Positions 9,001-15,968 of a DNA stretch of 64,000 nucleotides are shown piece by piece. The translations under genes were made by a program, and so were the position numbers. Under the pieces are notes generated by a model. It was not told where the DNA came from. It did not search any database and saw nothing but the letters and a program-made list of their open reading frames with translations. Numbering within the stretch: position 1 is the stretch's first letter; the number at the start of each line of letters is the position of its first letter. This DNA is from Mycolicibacterium sp. TUM20985 (GTDB taxonomy: Bacteria > Actinomycetota > Actinomycetes > Mycobacteriales > Mycobacteriaceae): assembly GCF_030295745.1 (NCBI RefSeq), contig NZ_AP027291.1, forward strand, positions 5,990,105-6,054,104, read 5' to 3'.

Positions 9001-9635
9001 TTAGCCAACTCTTGGACTATGTGGAACTACACGGGACTGCGCTGGTCCCCGCCCGGTTGCGACACAACGGCTACCCATTGGGTTCGTGGGTGCCGAAGCA
9101 ACGTGACATCTACCGCACCGGGGGGATGACTTCCGACAGGACCGAACGGCTGGAAGGGCTGCCCGGTTGGTCATGGGACCCATTCGCGGAGAGGTGGGAG
9201 CGGACCCTCGCTTTGCTCGAGCAGTACGTCGCCGCGCACGGCACCGCACGCGTTCCCAACAAGTACACCGTCGATGGAGTCAAGCTCCAACAGTGGGTGG
9301 CAGTGCAACAAAGCACCCACGCAGAGGGAACTCTGAACCCGGAACGCCAGCAGCGCCTTGAGGCTCTTCCAGGATGGTCCTGGGAGGACCGCCGAGAAGA
9401 ACGATGGGAAGCCACCTACGCACTCCTTGAGAAGTACGTCGAACGGGAAGGTCATTTCCTTGTTCCTCAAAAGCACGTCGAGAACGGCGTGCGCCTAGGA
9501 ACGTGGCTGACTATCCAGCGCGGCCAATACAGGCAGCAGAAACTCAGCCCCGAGAGTCAAGAACGCCTAAAAGCATTGCCGGGATGGGAGTGGAACCCAC
9601 CTCGCGGACGGACTCCCCGATCACCACAGAGCTGA
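5790..9635 (+). CDS. Mrr-type nuclease - SF2 helicase with nine HA repeats (copy 2)
   Basis: This 1281-residue paralogue of the preceding gene starts 7 bases after its stop, behind an AAAGAAGG ribosome site, so the two form an operon. I chose the ATG at 5790 because it aligns exactly with the first residues of copy 1; an upstream in-frame start at 5706 would lie inside copy 1. The nuclease (D60, Q74, K76), Walker A GTGKT, DEAH and MTATP motifs are all intact. The nuclease-helicase core is about 646 residues, the same as in copy 1. The whole difference in length comes from nine HA repeats instead of six. The pair may recognise different targets or act as a heteromer, which is inference. Confidence 0.82.
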   Translation: MGDFDGLYGNLDADPRVRGRQFEHVCKWFLENDPVYRSELRRVWLWDEWPGRWGGDAGIDLVAEDRNGDLWAIQAKAYDPQYRVSKRDVDKFLSESGRKTFAYRILIATTDLIDRTGERTIQQQEKRSSFFRLNDLRAAALDWPASPAKLRPTKRRKPAKPRPHQAEAIRDVLKGFKTSDRGQLIMACGTGKTLAGLFITERLKAQRTLVLLPSLSLLKQTLNEWRANCANDFTALPVCSDDSVADSHDAAIAHTADLGVPVTTNPNEIAAFLRRKSGPLVVLSTYQSSPQIEAAFKLGRMPGFDLVIADEAHRVAGPVSSDFATVLDSKALKGDRRLFMTATPRYFTGRVLKAAQEADYEVASMDDQKKFGPVFHRLSFGDAIQRDLLTDYQVVIVGVDDATYREWAERGALVTRDGKQIDNAATLAGQIGLAKAMREYNLRRVISFHSRVKRAREFASSMPDVIDWMPARQRPKGTLWSDVATGEMPAGDRYVLLQHLGRLDDADRGLLSNARCLSEGIDLPTLDGVAFIDPRRSEVDIVQAVGRAIRKSDAKTVGTIVIPVFIDTDEDPDVALDSSVFKPVWDIIKALRAHDVELGEQLDSLRRQISRNGDKPKLPDKIHLDVPATVGADFAAAFDVRLVDATTVPWEFWFGLLEKYVAERGTARVPPLFTDGDYRLGGWVAKQRARGSEWALNPDRSRRLAELPGWTWDPREDLWEEGFERLGEYVKNHSDAVVPKAYTIDGYQLGAWVTTQRRAYKQARLPLERQQRLKGVKGWTWDSVKDRWQEAYLLLQRYVAEHGHTRIPALEKYQDYRLGQWVAQQRYHRNKGTLATDRIRLLEKFPDWTWDAVTDEWEEGFRHLQDYVRQNGDSLVPQAFQCEDGYRLGSWVTSVRSDYRTGDLDDERQVRLKNMPGWSWAPRDSKWEEGFRRLEAHARTHVGTRMVRTYVDPADGYQLGAWAANQRGSFARGRLSAERIARLKSLPGWVWDTNEGAWEDNYRKLAEYAAEHGHCSPTKSTVHDGQRLGAWVNLQRALRNKGKLLPDLAYRLGALPGWVWSVNDAKWEEGFSQLLDYVELHGTALVPARLRHNGYPLGSWVPKQRDIYRTGGMTSDRTERLEGLPGWSWDPFAERWERTLALLEQYVAAHGTARVPNKYTVDGVKLQQWVAVQQSTHAEGTLNPERQQRLEALPGWSWEDRREERWEATYALLEKYVEREGHFLVPQKHVENGVRLGTWLTIQRGQYRQQKLSPESQERLKALPGWEWNPPRGRTPRSPQS
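7728..9600 (+). repeat. Nine tandem HA-domain repeats (coding)
   Basis: Nine units of about 69-71 codons. They start at WEFWFGLLEK, LWEEGFERLG, RWQEAYLLLQ, EWEEGFRHLQ, KWEEGFRRLE, AWEDNYRKLA, KWEEGFSQLL, RWERTLALLE and RWEATYALLE. The three extra units account for the 209-residue excess over copy 1. Confidence 0.8.
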
Positions 9636-9802
9636 TCATTCGCCCGAGGTTGGAATAATCCGTCCAAGGCTGGGCCATGGATAGCGCCGAAAAACCCCGC
9701 GCCCAAGAGGTTAGGCGATGTCATAAACGCTTCCCGCCGTCGCAGCCATCTGGGTCGGGGTTTGGGTTGAGCCATTTACCGTAAGTGACCGGGCCGGCGG
9801 GG

Positions 9803-9851
9803 TGTCGGCCGTCAGGTAATTCCGCCGGGTCGTCTGTCATGTAATTCCGCC
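9803..9851. repeat. Left IS21 end with two transposase-site repeats
   Basis: The terminal repeat 9803-9826 is followed by a second partial copy, TGTCATGTAATTCCGCC, at 9835-9851. Multiple end repeats are typical of IS21 elements. Confidence 0.85.
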
Positions 9852-9874
9852 ACCGGTGGGCCTCGGGTGTAGGT

Positions 9875-10654
9875 CTACCGGGCTGGCTTGGTGTTGTCTA
9901 CCGGCGCGTGAGCGCCGGGTCTTTTTCGGGGTCGGTAGCTGGGTCCGTCCATCAGGATTTGGTGGCTGGTGTTGATCAGGCGGTCGAGCAGGGATTCGGC
10001 CACGACGGGGTTGGGGAACAGGTTGTACCAGTCCTTGGGTGAGCGGTTGGAGGTCAGGATGAGCGGCTTGCCGTTGACGGCGCGGTCGGAGATCAACTCG
10101 TAGAGGTCGTCGGCGTGCATCGCGGTGTGCTCGCGCATCGCGAAGTCGTCGAGGATCAGCACCAGCGGTTTGGTGTATTCGCGGATACGTTGGCCCCAGG
10201 TGCGATCGGCGTGGCCGCCGGCCAGATCGGAGAGCACTCGGGAGGTCTTGGCGAAGCGGACGTCGCCGCCGCGGCGGGCTACGGCGTGTCCAAGTGCTTG
10301 TGCCATATGGGTTTTCCCGACTCCGACGGGTCCGTAGAGGATGACTGATTCGGCGGCGTCGAGCCAGCGTAGTGCCGCGAGATCGCGCAGCATCGCCGCG
10401 GGGAGCTTGGTGTTGGCGGTGAAGTCGAAGGATTCGAAGGTGGATTGTTCCTCGAACTTGGCGCGGCGGATGCGCCGTGTGAGTGCTGCTGATTCGCGGC
10501 GGGCGATCTCGTCTTCGCAGAGGACCTGCAGGAAGTCCAGGTGCCCGAGGGTGCCGTCGCGGGTTTGGGCCAACCGGGCATCGAGGGTCTCGAGCATGCC
10601 GGTGAGTTTGAGGGTGCGCAGCGCATTGCGAAGCGAAGGATCGAGGATGCTCAT
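9875..10654 (-). CDS. istB: IS21-family helper ATPase IstB
   Basis: This 259-residue protein has the IstB AAA+ layout: an N-terminal helical domain (MSILDPSLRNALRTLKLTGM), Walker A GPVGVGKTH and Walker B LILDDF, then a sensor region (LILTSNRSPKDWYNLFPNPV). It loads on DNA and directs the transposase to its target. It lies 62 bp downstream of istA in the same direction, as is usual in IS21. The length is normal for the family and there is no frameshift. Confidence 0.92.
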   Translation of the reverse strand: MSILDPSLRNALRTLKLTGMLETLDARLAQTRDGTLGHLDFLQVLCEDEIARRESAALTRRIRRAKFEEQSTFESFDFTANTKLPAAMLRDLAALRWLDAAESVILYGPVGVGKTHMAQALGHAVARRGGDVRFAKTSRVLSDLAGGHADRTWGQRIREYTKPLVLILDDFAMREHTAMHADDLYELISDRAVNGKPLILTSNRSPKDWYNLFPNPVVAESLLDRLINTSHQILMDGPSYRPRKRPGAHAPVDNTKPAR

Positions 10655-10716
10655 GGTGATGTTGTCCTATGTTCGGATCGAATGATGTTGGGTGACAGAC
10701 GGATAGACGTTGGAAG

Positions 10717-12279
10717 TCATGCAGTCTCACCGGTGGTGGTGTCGAAGGCTTCGGGTCCGCGCAGATGTGCTGGGGCGTGCGGTGCCGTCGGCGGGATGGT
10801 TCCGTCGAGTTCGGTGCCGGCGGCGAGGATGCCCTTGACGGTGCGGTAGCTCGGATCGCCGACGGTGATGGCCCGCGCGCAGGCCGTCTCCAGGCGGACG
10901 TCGCCGACGGTCTTGCGCAGTGCCAGGACACCTTGAGCGCTGCGCAGACGGTGGATGGCGTTGACTTCCATGAACTCGGCGATGACCTGCGTGCAGGCCG
11001 GCCCGACCTCGGCGGCCGTCCGGCGACACCAGGTGGGGTTGCGCATCGTGAAGGCGATCTTCTCCGGCGGGTAGTGCTCGAAGTCGGTGGCCCGTCCCCG
11101 CGGATGGGTGACATGGGTGGCCACGACGTCCCCGCCGTGCACGATCTGCACGATGTCCCCGCACGTGCGGGCGTGGACCTGCTGGCCCATCAGCCGCCAC
11201 GGCACCGAGTAGAGCGCCGCGCCGACCTTGACGTGACAGTCGGTGGCGACCTTGCCAGAGGACCACACCGCGAGCTGGAACGCATTGCGCGGCAACGGCA
11301 GCAGGGCGTGTTGTTCGACGGTGGAGAACACGAACCCGGGCTGCTCACCATCCAGCGCCCGCGACGCCCGGGCCCCGGCGACCTCACGGCACCACACCAC
11401 TGCTGCGGCCTGCATCTGCTCCAGCGAGGTGAACTCCCGGCCCCGCCAGAACGAGTCCCGAACGTACTGCATCGGACGCTCGACGCGTGGTTTGTCCTTC
11501 GGTTTGTTCGCCCGCGCCGGGTCGATCAGGCAGCCGTAGTGCGAACCCAGTTCGGCGTAGGCCTTGTTGATCTTCGGGTCATACAGATCCGACCGGGTGA
11601 CACCGGTCTTCAGGTTGTCCGGGACCAGCCGGGCGGGGACACCGCCGAAGAACTCGAACGCCGCCACATGCGATGCGCACCAGGAGGATTGGTGCATCCA
11701 CAGGACGGGTTGGACGAACAGGTGCCGCGAGTGAGCCAGCACCATCACGAACGCCCACACCGTGACGCGTCGACCACTGACCGGGTCGAACCACATCCCG
11801 AGCTTGCCGTAGTCGATCTGGGCCTCACTGCCCGCCGGCACCGGCCCGCGTGCCACGGTCACCCTCTCCCGCGTCGACTCTTCGGAGAGATTGGCCGAAA
11901 TCCATCTCCGCACCGAGGATTCCGACGCCGCAACACCATGGTCGTCGCGCAGCCGCTGCGCCACGGTCGCCGCACTCACCTCGGCCTTGAGCCAGTCGAC
12001 GATCCGATCGCGGTGCACCTCGATCCCCGGCCACGTCGTGGCCCGCAGACCCGGGTCGGCGACCTCGGGGAACCACCGGCCGACGTGGGCGGCCCACGCC
12101 GCCTCCGTGACCGGCTCCCCGCCCGGGGTCAGCGACTCGGCAATCGCCGGCGCCAGATACTTCGCGATCGTCTTGCGGTCGATGCCAAGACTCTCCGAGA
12201 GCTGGCGCTGGGACCGACCCGCATGCCAATGGGTCAACAACTCGATCAGGTCGAACACGTCGAAACTTCTCCTCGCCAT
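10717..12279 (-). CDS. istA: IS21-family transposase IstA
   Basis: This 520-residue protein begins with a helix-turn-helix (RSQRQLSESLGIDRKTIAKYL) for binding the end repeats. It then has a DDE integrase core with Asp in QIDYGKLG, Asp in VPDNLKTG and Glu in KPRVERPM, and ends with the beta-barrel region common in IstA proteins. All three catalytic residues are present, so it appears functional. It is the first gene of the element when read from the right end. A long open frame on the opposite strand (about 10765-12309) is a GC-rich shadow. Confidence 0.93.
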   Translation of the reverse strand: MARRSFDVFDLIELLTHWHAGRSQRQLSESLGIDRKTIAKYLAPAIAESLTPGGEPVTEAAWAAHVGRWFPEVADPGLRATTWPGIEVHRDRIVDWLKAEVSAATVAQRLRDDHGVAASESSVRRWISANLSEESTRERVTVARGPVPAGSEAQIDYGKLGMWFDPVSGRRVTVWAFVMVLAHSRHLFVQPVLWMHQSSWCASHVAAFEFFGGVPARLVPDNLKTGVTRSDLYDPKINKAYAELGSHYGCLIDPARANKPKDKPRVERPMQYVRDSFWRGREFTSLEQMQAAAVVWCREVAGARASRALDGEQPGFVFSTVEQHALLPLPRNAFQLAVWSSGKVATDCHVKVGAALYSVPWRLMGQQVHARTCGDIVQIVHGGDVVATHVTHPRGRATDFEHYPPEKIAFTMRNPTWCRRTAAEVGPACTQVIAEFMEVNAIHRLRSAQGVLALRKTVGDVRLETACARAITVGDPSYRTVKGILAAGTELDGTIPPTAPHAPAHLRGPEAFDTTTGETA

Positions 12280-12362
12280 CGGCGCCCTTCCTCACGAGTC
12301 GATCCGTGAGTCGAGCGAACCTGTATGCGAAGCCCACAACCGGCTGCCACACCGCCCCGGGT

Positions 12363-12444
12363 GGGGGAATTACGTGACAGACAGGGTGGAGGAATTCCGT
12401 GACGGACAACCCCTCACGCTGGGGGAATTACCTGACCGCTGACA
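12363..12444. repeat. Right IS21 end with three transposase-site repeats
   Basis: Three related copies of the GGxGGAATTxCxTGAC block lie at 12363-12379, 12388-12405 and 12421-12444. The last is the terminal inverted repeat. Together with two copies at the left end they form the expected multi-site IS21 ends. Confidence 0.85.
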
Positions 12445-13210
12445 GCGGGGACGGTGGCCAGCACCGCGCGCACCTGTTCTTTGGTCGCGAAGCATACCCA
12501 CGTCCCAGTCCCGGTACAGGCGATCAGAATGCCGACGCAGGCTTGCCATGCCCGCCATTAGGGACAACCGGTAGCCCGGCCCACTGGGTGCAGAATTGTC
12601 CCGTCATCCCGCCCTCCCCGTTTTTTACGTCGACAGGGCGCAGATTTGGCCCGTTCTGGGCGGGCATGACCGAGCTTTGACGTCCAGTCGCACTCCGCTA
12701 GCCGCGCACATCGAATTCAACGCCGCCCGCAGCGCGATACCTACGACGAAACGGGACTTGCCGGCAGAAGTCCCTATCTCCTATCGCAGGACGCGCGGAC
12801 AGGACTCAACCCCACCAAACACAAAGGTCACGACCTCTTTCGAGTTCGTGACCTTCATGCCTGGAGTCCGTAGAACTCCTCCCTGTGAGCGAAAGGGGAC
12901 GTGAACCCTGAGGTCCCCCAACACCTGGAACTGTGAGCAGCTGGGCGAGGGAAGTCGCCAGACGCCGACGCCCGAGGCCGGTTGCGCAGCTGTCGCCCCT
13001 CGCCAGCGTCGAGGCGGGATCCGCCGCTGCAATCTCTTGCTGCGACCGCCCGCCAATTAACCCAGGCCGGCACCTCGACGGTTGCCGGTCGCACTGATTT
13101 GTTGAGAGCCAACATGCGCCCTCCGTGCGGGCCCGCACTTTCCTCCAAGCAACCGTCGGACATCCTCGACGGCCGGCCCCCAGCGTGGCTCGCGTCTCGG
13201 GCACCCGAAA
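12445..13210. other. Non-coding junction between the IS element and dnaB, rich in inverted repeats
   Basis: I see no supported gene in these 766 bases; short open frames on both strands have no ribosome site or recognisable product. Three consecutive stem-loops occur: AAGGTCACGA / TCGTGACCTT (12824-12855, perfect 10 bp), GGAGT / ACTCC (12863-12879) and GGGGAC / GTCCCC (12895-12918). Two 16-mers related to one at 2261 lie at 12587-12602 and 12637-12652. The region looks like decayed mobile-element DNA. Confidence 0.45.
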
Positions 13211-13260
13211 TTCTCACTTCAATGTCCAATTGGACATCGTGTGGACATTTGGAATGAGAA
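13211..13260 (-). terminator. Inverted repeat downstream of dnaB, probable terminator
   Basis: TTCTCACTTCAATGTCCA pairs with TGGACATTTGGAATGAGAA across a 13-base loop, an imperfect 18-bp stem that starts about 37 bases after the dnaB stop. A smaller perfect palindrome TGTCCAATTGGACA (13223-13236) is nested in it, so a protein-binding or recombination site is also possible. Confidence 0.5.
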
Positions 13261-13296
13261 TTGGACAAAAAGTTTGAGAAGCCACAGGTAGAAACC

Positions 13297-14694
13297 TCAG
13301 TGCGCCATATTCGTAAACCGCGACAGATGCAGCTGATGCGCCACGGTGATCGTCTTCGTCGGTCCCGCACGGTGTTTGGCGATGATGAGGTCGGCCTCGC
13401 CGCCGCGCGGATCGTCGCGCTCGAACGCGTCCGGCCGATGCAAGAGGATGACCATGTCCGCATCCTGCTCGATCGATCCCGATTCACGAAGGTCGGACAG
13501 CATGGGCTTCTTGTCCGTGCGCTGTTCCGGGCCGCGGTTCAGCTGGCTCATCGCCACCACGGGCACCTCGAGTTCCTTGGCGAGAAGCTTTATCTGCCTC
13601 GAGAACTCGGACACTTCCTGCTGGCGCGATTCGACCTTCTTGCCAGAGGTCATCAACTGCAGGTAGTCGACGACGATGAGTCGCAGGTCGGCTTTCTGAT
13701 GCAGTCGACGAGCCTTCGCCCGAATCTCCATCATCGTCAGGTTCGGTGAGTCGTCGATGTAGAGCGGCGCCTCGCTGATCTCGCTCATCCGCCGCGCCAG
13801 ACGCGTCCAGTCGTCGTCGCTCATCCGTCCGGACCGCATGTCGGCCAGCTTGATCTTCGCCTCGGCCGACAACAGCCGCATGACGATCTCGGACTTGCTC
13901 ATCTCCAGCGAGAAGATGACGCTCGACATCCGGTTCTTGATCGAGCACGACCGCAAGAAATCCAGGCCCAGAGTCGATTTGCCCACACCGGGCCGCGCCG
14001 CCACCACGATCATCTGGCCGGCGTGCAGCCCATTGGTCACCTCGTCGAGTTCGACGAAGCCCGTGGGAACACCGCGCGCCACACCGCCCTGCGAGGCGAT
14101 CGCGTCGATCTCGTCCATCGTCGGTTGCAGCAGCTGTTCGAGGACGACGAAGTCCTCGGTGGCACGTCGCTCGGTGACGTCGTAGATCTCGGCCTGCGCG
14201 CGATCCACCACGTCGGCGACGTCCGCGCCGTCCGCTCCGGCGTACCCGTACTGCACGACGCGCGTGCCAGCCTCCACGAGGCGGCGTAGGAGCGACTTCT
14301 CCGCGACGATGCCCGCGTAGTACCCGGCGTTGGCTGCGGTCGGCACGGTGGAGATCAGCGTGTGCAGATACGGCGCCCCGCCGATCCGCTTGAGCAGCCC
14401 GCGACGGTCCAGCTCGGCGGAGACGGTGATGGCGTCGGCGGGCTCACCGCGGCCGTAGAGGTCGAGGATCGCGTCGTACACGCTCTGGTGCGCGGGCCGG
14501 TAGAAGTCACCGGGCCTCAACCGCTCGAGCACGTCGGCGATGGCGTCCTTGGACAGCAGCATCCCGCCGAGCACCGACTGCTCGGCTGCCATGTCCTGCG
14601 GAGGCTGGCGGCCGTAATCCTCGGCCGGCGGGCCGTCCTGGTCGGAGCGCCCTCCGGCCTGGCCCGGTCTGCCCAGGTCGTCTACGACAGCCAC
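13297..14694 (-). CDS. dnaB: Replicative DNA helicase DnaB
   Basis: This 465-residue hexameric helicase unwinds DNA at the replication fork. It has the N-terminal primase-interacting domain (AAEQSVLGGMLLSKDAI) and the RecA-like core with Walker A ARPGVGKST and Walker B LIVVDYLQL, then SQLNRGPEQRTDKKP. I chose the GTG at 14694 because it gives the conserved beginning VAVVDDLG and is preceded by a GGGAGGTGGG ribosome site; an upstream ATG would add 17 residues without support. Unlike the M. tuberculosis gene, there is no intein in the P-loop region. It marks the boundary between the accessory island and core genes. Confidence 0.96.
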   Translation of the reverse strand: MAVVDDLGRPGQAGGRSDQDGPPAEDYGRQPPQDMAAEQSVLGGMLLSKDAIADVLERLRPGDFYRPAHQSVYDAILDLYGRGEPADAITVSAELDRRGLLKRIGGAPYLHTLISTVPTAANAGYYAGIVAEKSLLRRLVEAGTRVVQYGYAGADGADVADVVDRAQAEIYDVTERRATEDFVVLEQLLQPTMDEIDAIASQGGVARGVPTGFVELDEVTNGLHAGQMIVVAARPGVGKSTLGLDFLRSCSIKNRMSSVIFSLEMSKSEIVMRLLSAEAKIKLADMRSGRMSDDDWTRLARRMSEISEAPLYIDDSPNLTMMEIRAKARRLHQKADLRLIVVDYLQLMTSGKKVESRQQEVSEFSRQIKLLAKELEVPVVAMSQLNRGPEQRTDKKPMLSDLRESGSIEQDADMVILLHRPDAFERDDPRGGEADLIIAKHRAGPTKTITVAHQLHLSRFTNMAH

Positions 14695-15136
14695 TAAGCG
14701 TCCCACCTCCCCTTTCAAGCTCCTGCGCCCGTGTCGAACATTCATTCGACGTCCACGTGCGCGACGGTAGATCAGCCCCCCGACAACCGGCGGGCCTCGA
14801 TGGCGCCGGAGCAGCTTCGACGGATCACGCTAGACGTTGCTGGGAGGAGTGCAAGCGCGTCCTGTTAGTGAACTCGTGGATGGGGTGTGGATAGGCGCGG
14901 TCGGCCATGTTGAACTGCTGGGGACAACCTGTGCACAACTGCGCGGCTTTTTCGCATCTACGCAGATAAGGGCACCACAAGGGCTGTCGGAAACTGTGGA
15001 TGCGAATTCGTTCGGCGTGTCGGCCGGGGTTGCCGTCTCGGGCGTGTTGTGTTGCGCGTGCGGGCCAGTCAGGTTAACAGCTGGTTATCTTCGCTGTGTC
15101 GCAATCGGAGTGAGGAGTTCGCCAACCCAGACAGCA
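14695..15136. other. dnaB upstream region with DnaA-box-like motifs
   Basis: No gene is supported in these 442 bases. A 103-codon open frame on the plus strand has no recognisable product. TGTGGATAG (14886-14894) fits the mycobacterial DnaA-box consensus on its reverse strand, and CTGTGCACA (14929-14937) and TGTGGATGC (14995-15003) are near matches. The dnaB promoter must lie here, so these sites could allow DnaA control of dnaB. Confidence 0.4.
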
Positions 15137-15175
15137 ACGTCCGGGTGAAGCCTGATCAAGGCTTCACCCGGACGT
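15137..15175 (-). terminator. Terminator of the rpsF-ssb-rpsR-rplI operon
   Basis: A perfect 16-bp stem, ACGTCCGGGTGAAGCC and its complement, closes a 7-base loop. It starts 17 bases after the rplI stop. There is no U-tract, as is common for mycobacterial hairpin terminators. Confidence 0.85.
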
Positions 15176-15191
15176 ATTGACGCTGGTGTTA

Positions 15192-15644
15192 TTACTCGGC
15201 GACGACGTTCAGTGACACCGCGACGCTCACCTCGGGGTGCAGGTGCACCGCGACGGCGTACGCGCCCGTCGCCTTGATGTGCGACTTCGGCAGATTCACG
15301 GTGCGCTTGTCGAGGTTCGGTCCACCGGCCTTCTTGATGGCCGCCACGACATCGCCGGCCAACACGGAGCCGAAGAGCTTGCCTGCTCCGGCAGTGCGGA
15401 CCGGCAACGCCACCGGGCCCAGCTCCTCGAGAGCGGTCTTCAATTCCTTAGCGTGGTCCAGATCGCGAACGGTCTTGTTCTCGCGGGCCCGACGGATCTC
15501 CTCGGCCTGGCGCTCGGCGCCACGAGACGCCACGATCGCCATGCCGCGGGGAAGGAGGAAGTTGCGGCCGTAGCCGTCCTTCACGTCGACGGTGTCGCCG
15601 GCCGAACCCAAGTGGTCGACCTCAGCGGTCAGAATCAGTTTCAT
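15192..15644 (-). CDS. rplI: 50S ribosomal protein L9
   Basis: This 150-residue protein has the L9 N-terminal domain (MKLILTAEVDHLGSAGDTVDVKDGYGRNFLLP), the long connecting helix and the C-terminal domain that binds the ribosome periphery. The length is normal. It is the last gene of the rpsF-ssb-rpsR-rplI operon and is followed by a strong hairpin. Confidence 0.97.
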   Translation of the reverse strand: MKLILTAEVDHLGSAGDTVDVKDGYGRNFLLPRGMAIVASRGAERQAEEIRRARENKTVRDLDHAKELKTALEELGPVALPVRTAGAGKLFGSVLAGDVVAAIKKAGGPNLDKRTVNLPKSHIKATGAYAVAVHLHPEVSVAVSLNVVAE

Positions 15645-15665
15645 GTGAGTGTCTTCCGTTCCGGA

Positions 15666-15932
15666 CTAGCGCGTCGCCGCGCTGAACGGCAGCAGAGCCA
15701 CCTCGCGGGCGTTCTTGACCGCGATCGCGATGTCGCGCTGGTGCTGTACGCAGTTACCGGTCACCCGGCGGGCACGGATCTTGCCGCGCTCGCTGATGTA
15801 GGTCCGCAGCAGTGCAGTGTCCTTGTAGTCGATGATCTGGTTCTTGCCCTTCTTCGAGCAGAACGAACACTTGCGGGTCTTGATCGGCTTCTCGGGAGCC
15901 GGACGCCTCTTCGTGGAGGAGGACTTGGCCAT
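15666..15932 (-). CDS. rpsR: 30S ribosomal protein S18, zinc-binding type
   Basis: This 88-residue S18 protein sits next to S6 on the small-subunit platform. The CSFC pair near residues 22-25, with further conserved residues, marks the cysteine-containing (zinc-binding) form. Mycobacteria usually also keep a cysteine-free paralogue elsewhere that replaces it under zinc starvation. It lies 21 bp upstream of rplI and 36 bp downstream of ssb in one operon. Confidence 0.96.
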   Translation of the reverse strand: MAKSSSTKRRPAPEKPIKTRKCSFCSKKGKNQIIDYKDTALLRTYISERGKIRARRVTGNCVQHQRDIAIAVKNAREVALLPFSAATR

Positions 15933-15968
15933 GTCTATCTCTTTTCTCAGTGCGTGGAATCAGTTGAA

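Larger units (their letters stand above)
9803..12444 (-). mobile_element. IS21-family insertion sequence, intact, with 6-bp target duplication
   Basis: The element is 2642 bp long. Its ends begin TGTCGGCC and TGTCAGCG and share a 24-bp terminal inverted repeat with three mismatches, ending in the common GTCAGGTAATTCC block. It carries istA (transposase) and istB (AAA+ helper) on the minus strand. It is flanked on both sides by GCGGGG (9797-9802 and 12445-12450), a 6-bp target duplication inside the usual IS21 range. Both genes are full-length and open, so the element may still be mobile. Confidence 0.92.
9721..12557 (-). pseudogene. Small minus-strand reading frame apparently split by the IS21 element
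   Basis: If the IS element and one copy of its 6-bp target duplication are removed, the minus strand reads open for about 60 codons, from just after a TAA at 12558 to a TGA at 9721-9723. The frame crosses the junction without a shift (…KEQVRAVLATVPA joined to GPVTYGKWLNPN…). The upstream half has no ATG, GTG or TTG start before the TAA, so this may be the tail of an already decayed gene. The product is not recognised. Confidence 0.35.

Noticed and set aside
4500..9600. Regular spacing of about 210 bases resembling a repeat array or CRISPR
   Set aside because: The periodicity is due to diverged protein repeats in an open frame; there are no identical short repeats separated by unique spacers.
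10765..12309. Long plus-strand open frame opposite istA
   Set aside because: It is a GC-rich shadow of a clear transposase gene; its translation is Arg/Pro-rich and matches no family.
12596..13257. Several short open frames in the IS-dnaB junction as genes
   Set aside because: They overlap one another on both strands, lack ribosome sites and give low-complexity translations without any family pattern.
13297..14694. DnaB intein, as in M. tuberculosis
   Set aside because: The P-loop and flanking motifs are continuous and the protein has a normal 465-residue length.
14837..15148. 103-codon open frame upstream of dnaB
   Set aside because: No recognisable product or ribosome site, and it overlaps the rplI terminator and DnaA-box-like sites.
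15137..15175. tRNA or structured RNA at the strong hairpin after rplI
   Set aside because: It is a single long stem with a small loop and no cloverleaf arms, and its place right after the operon fits a terminator.
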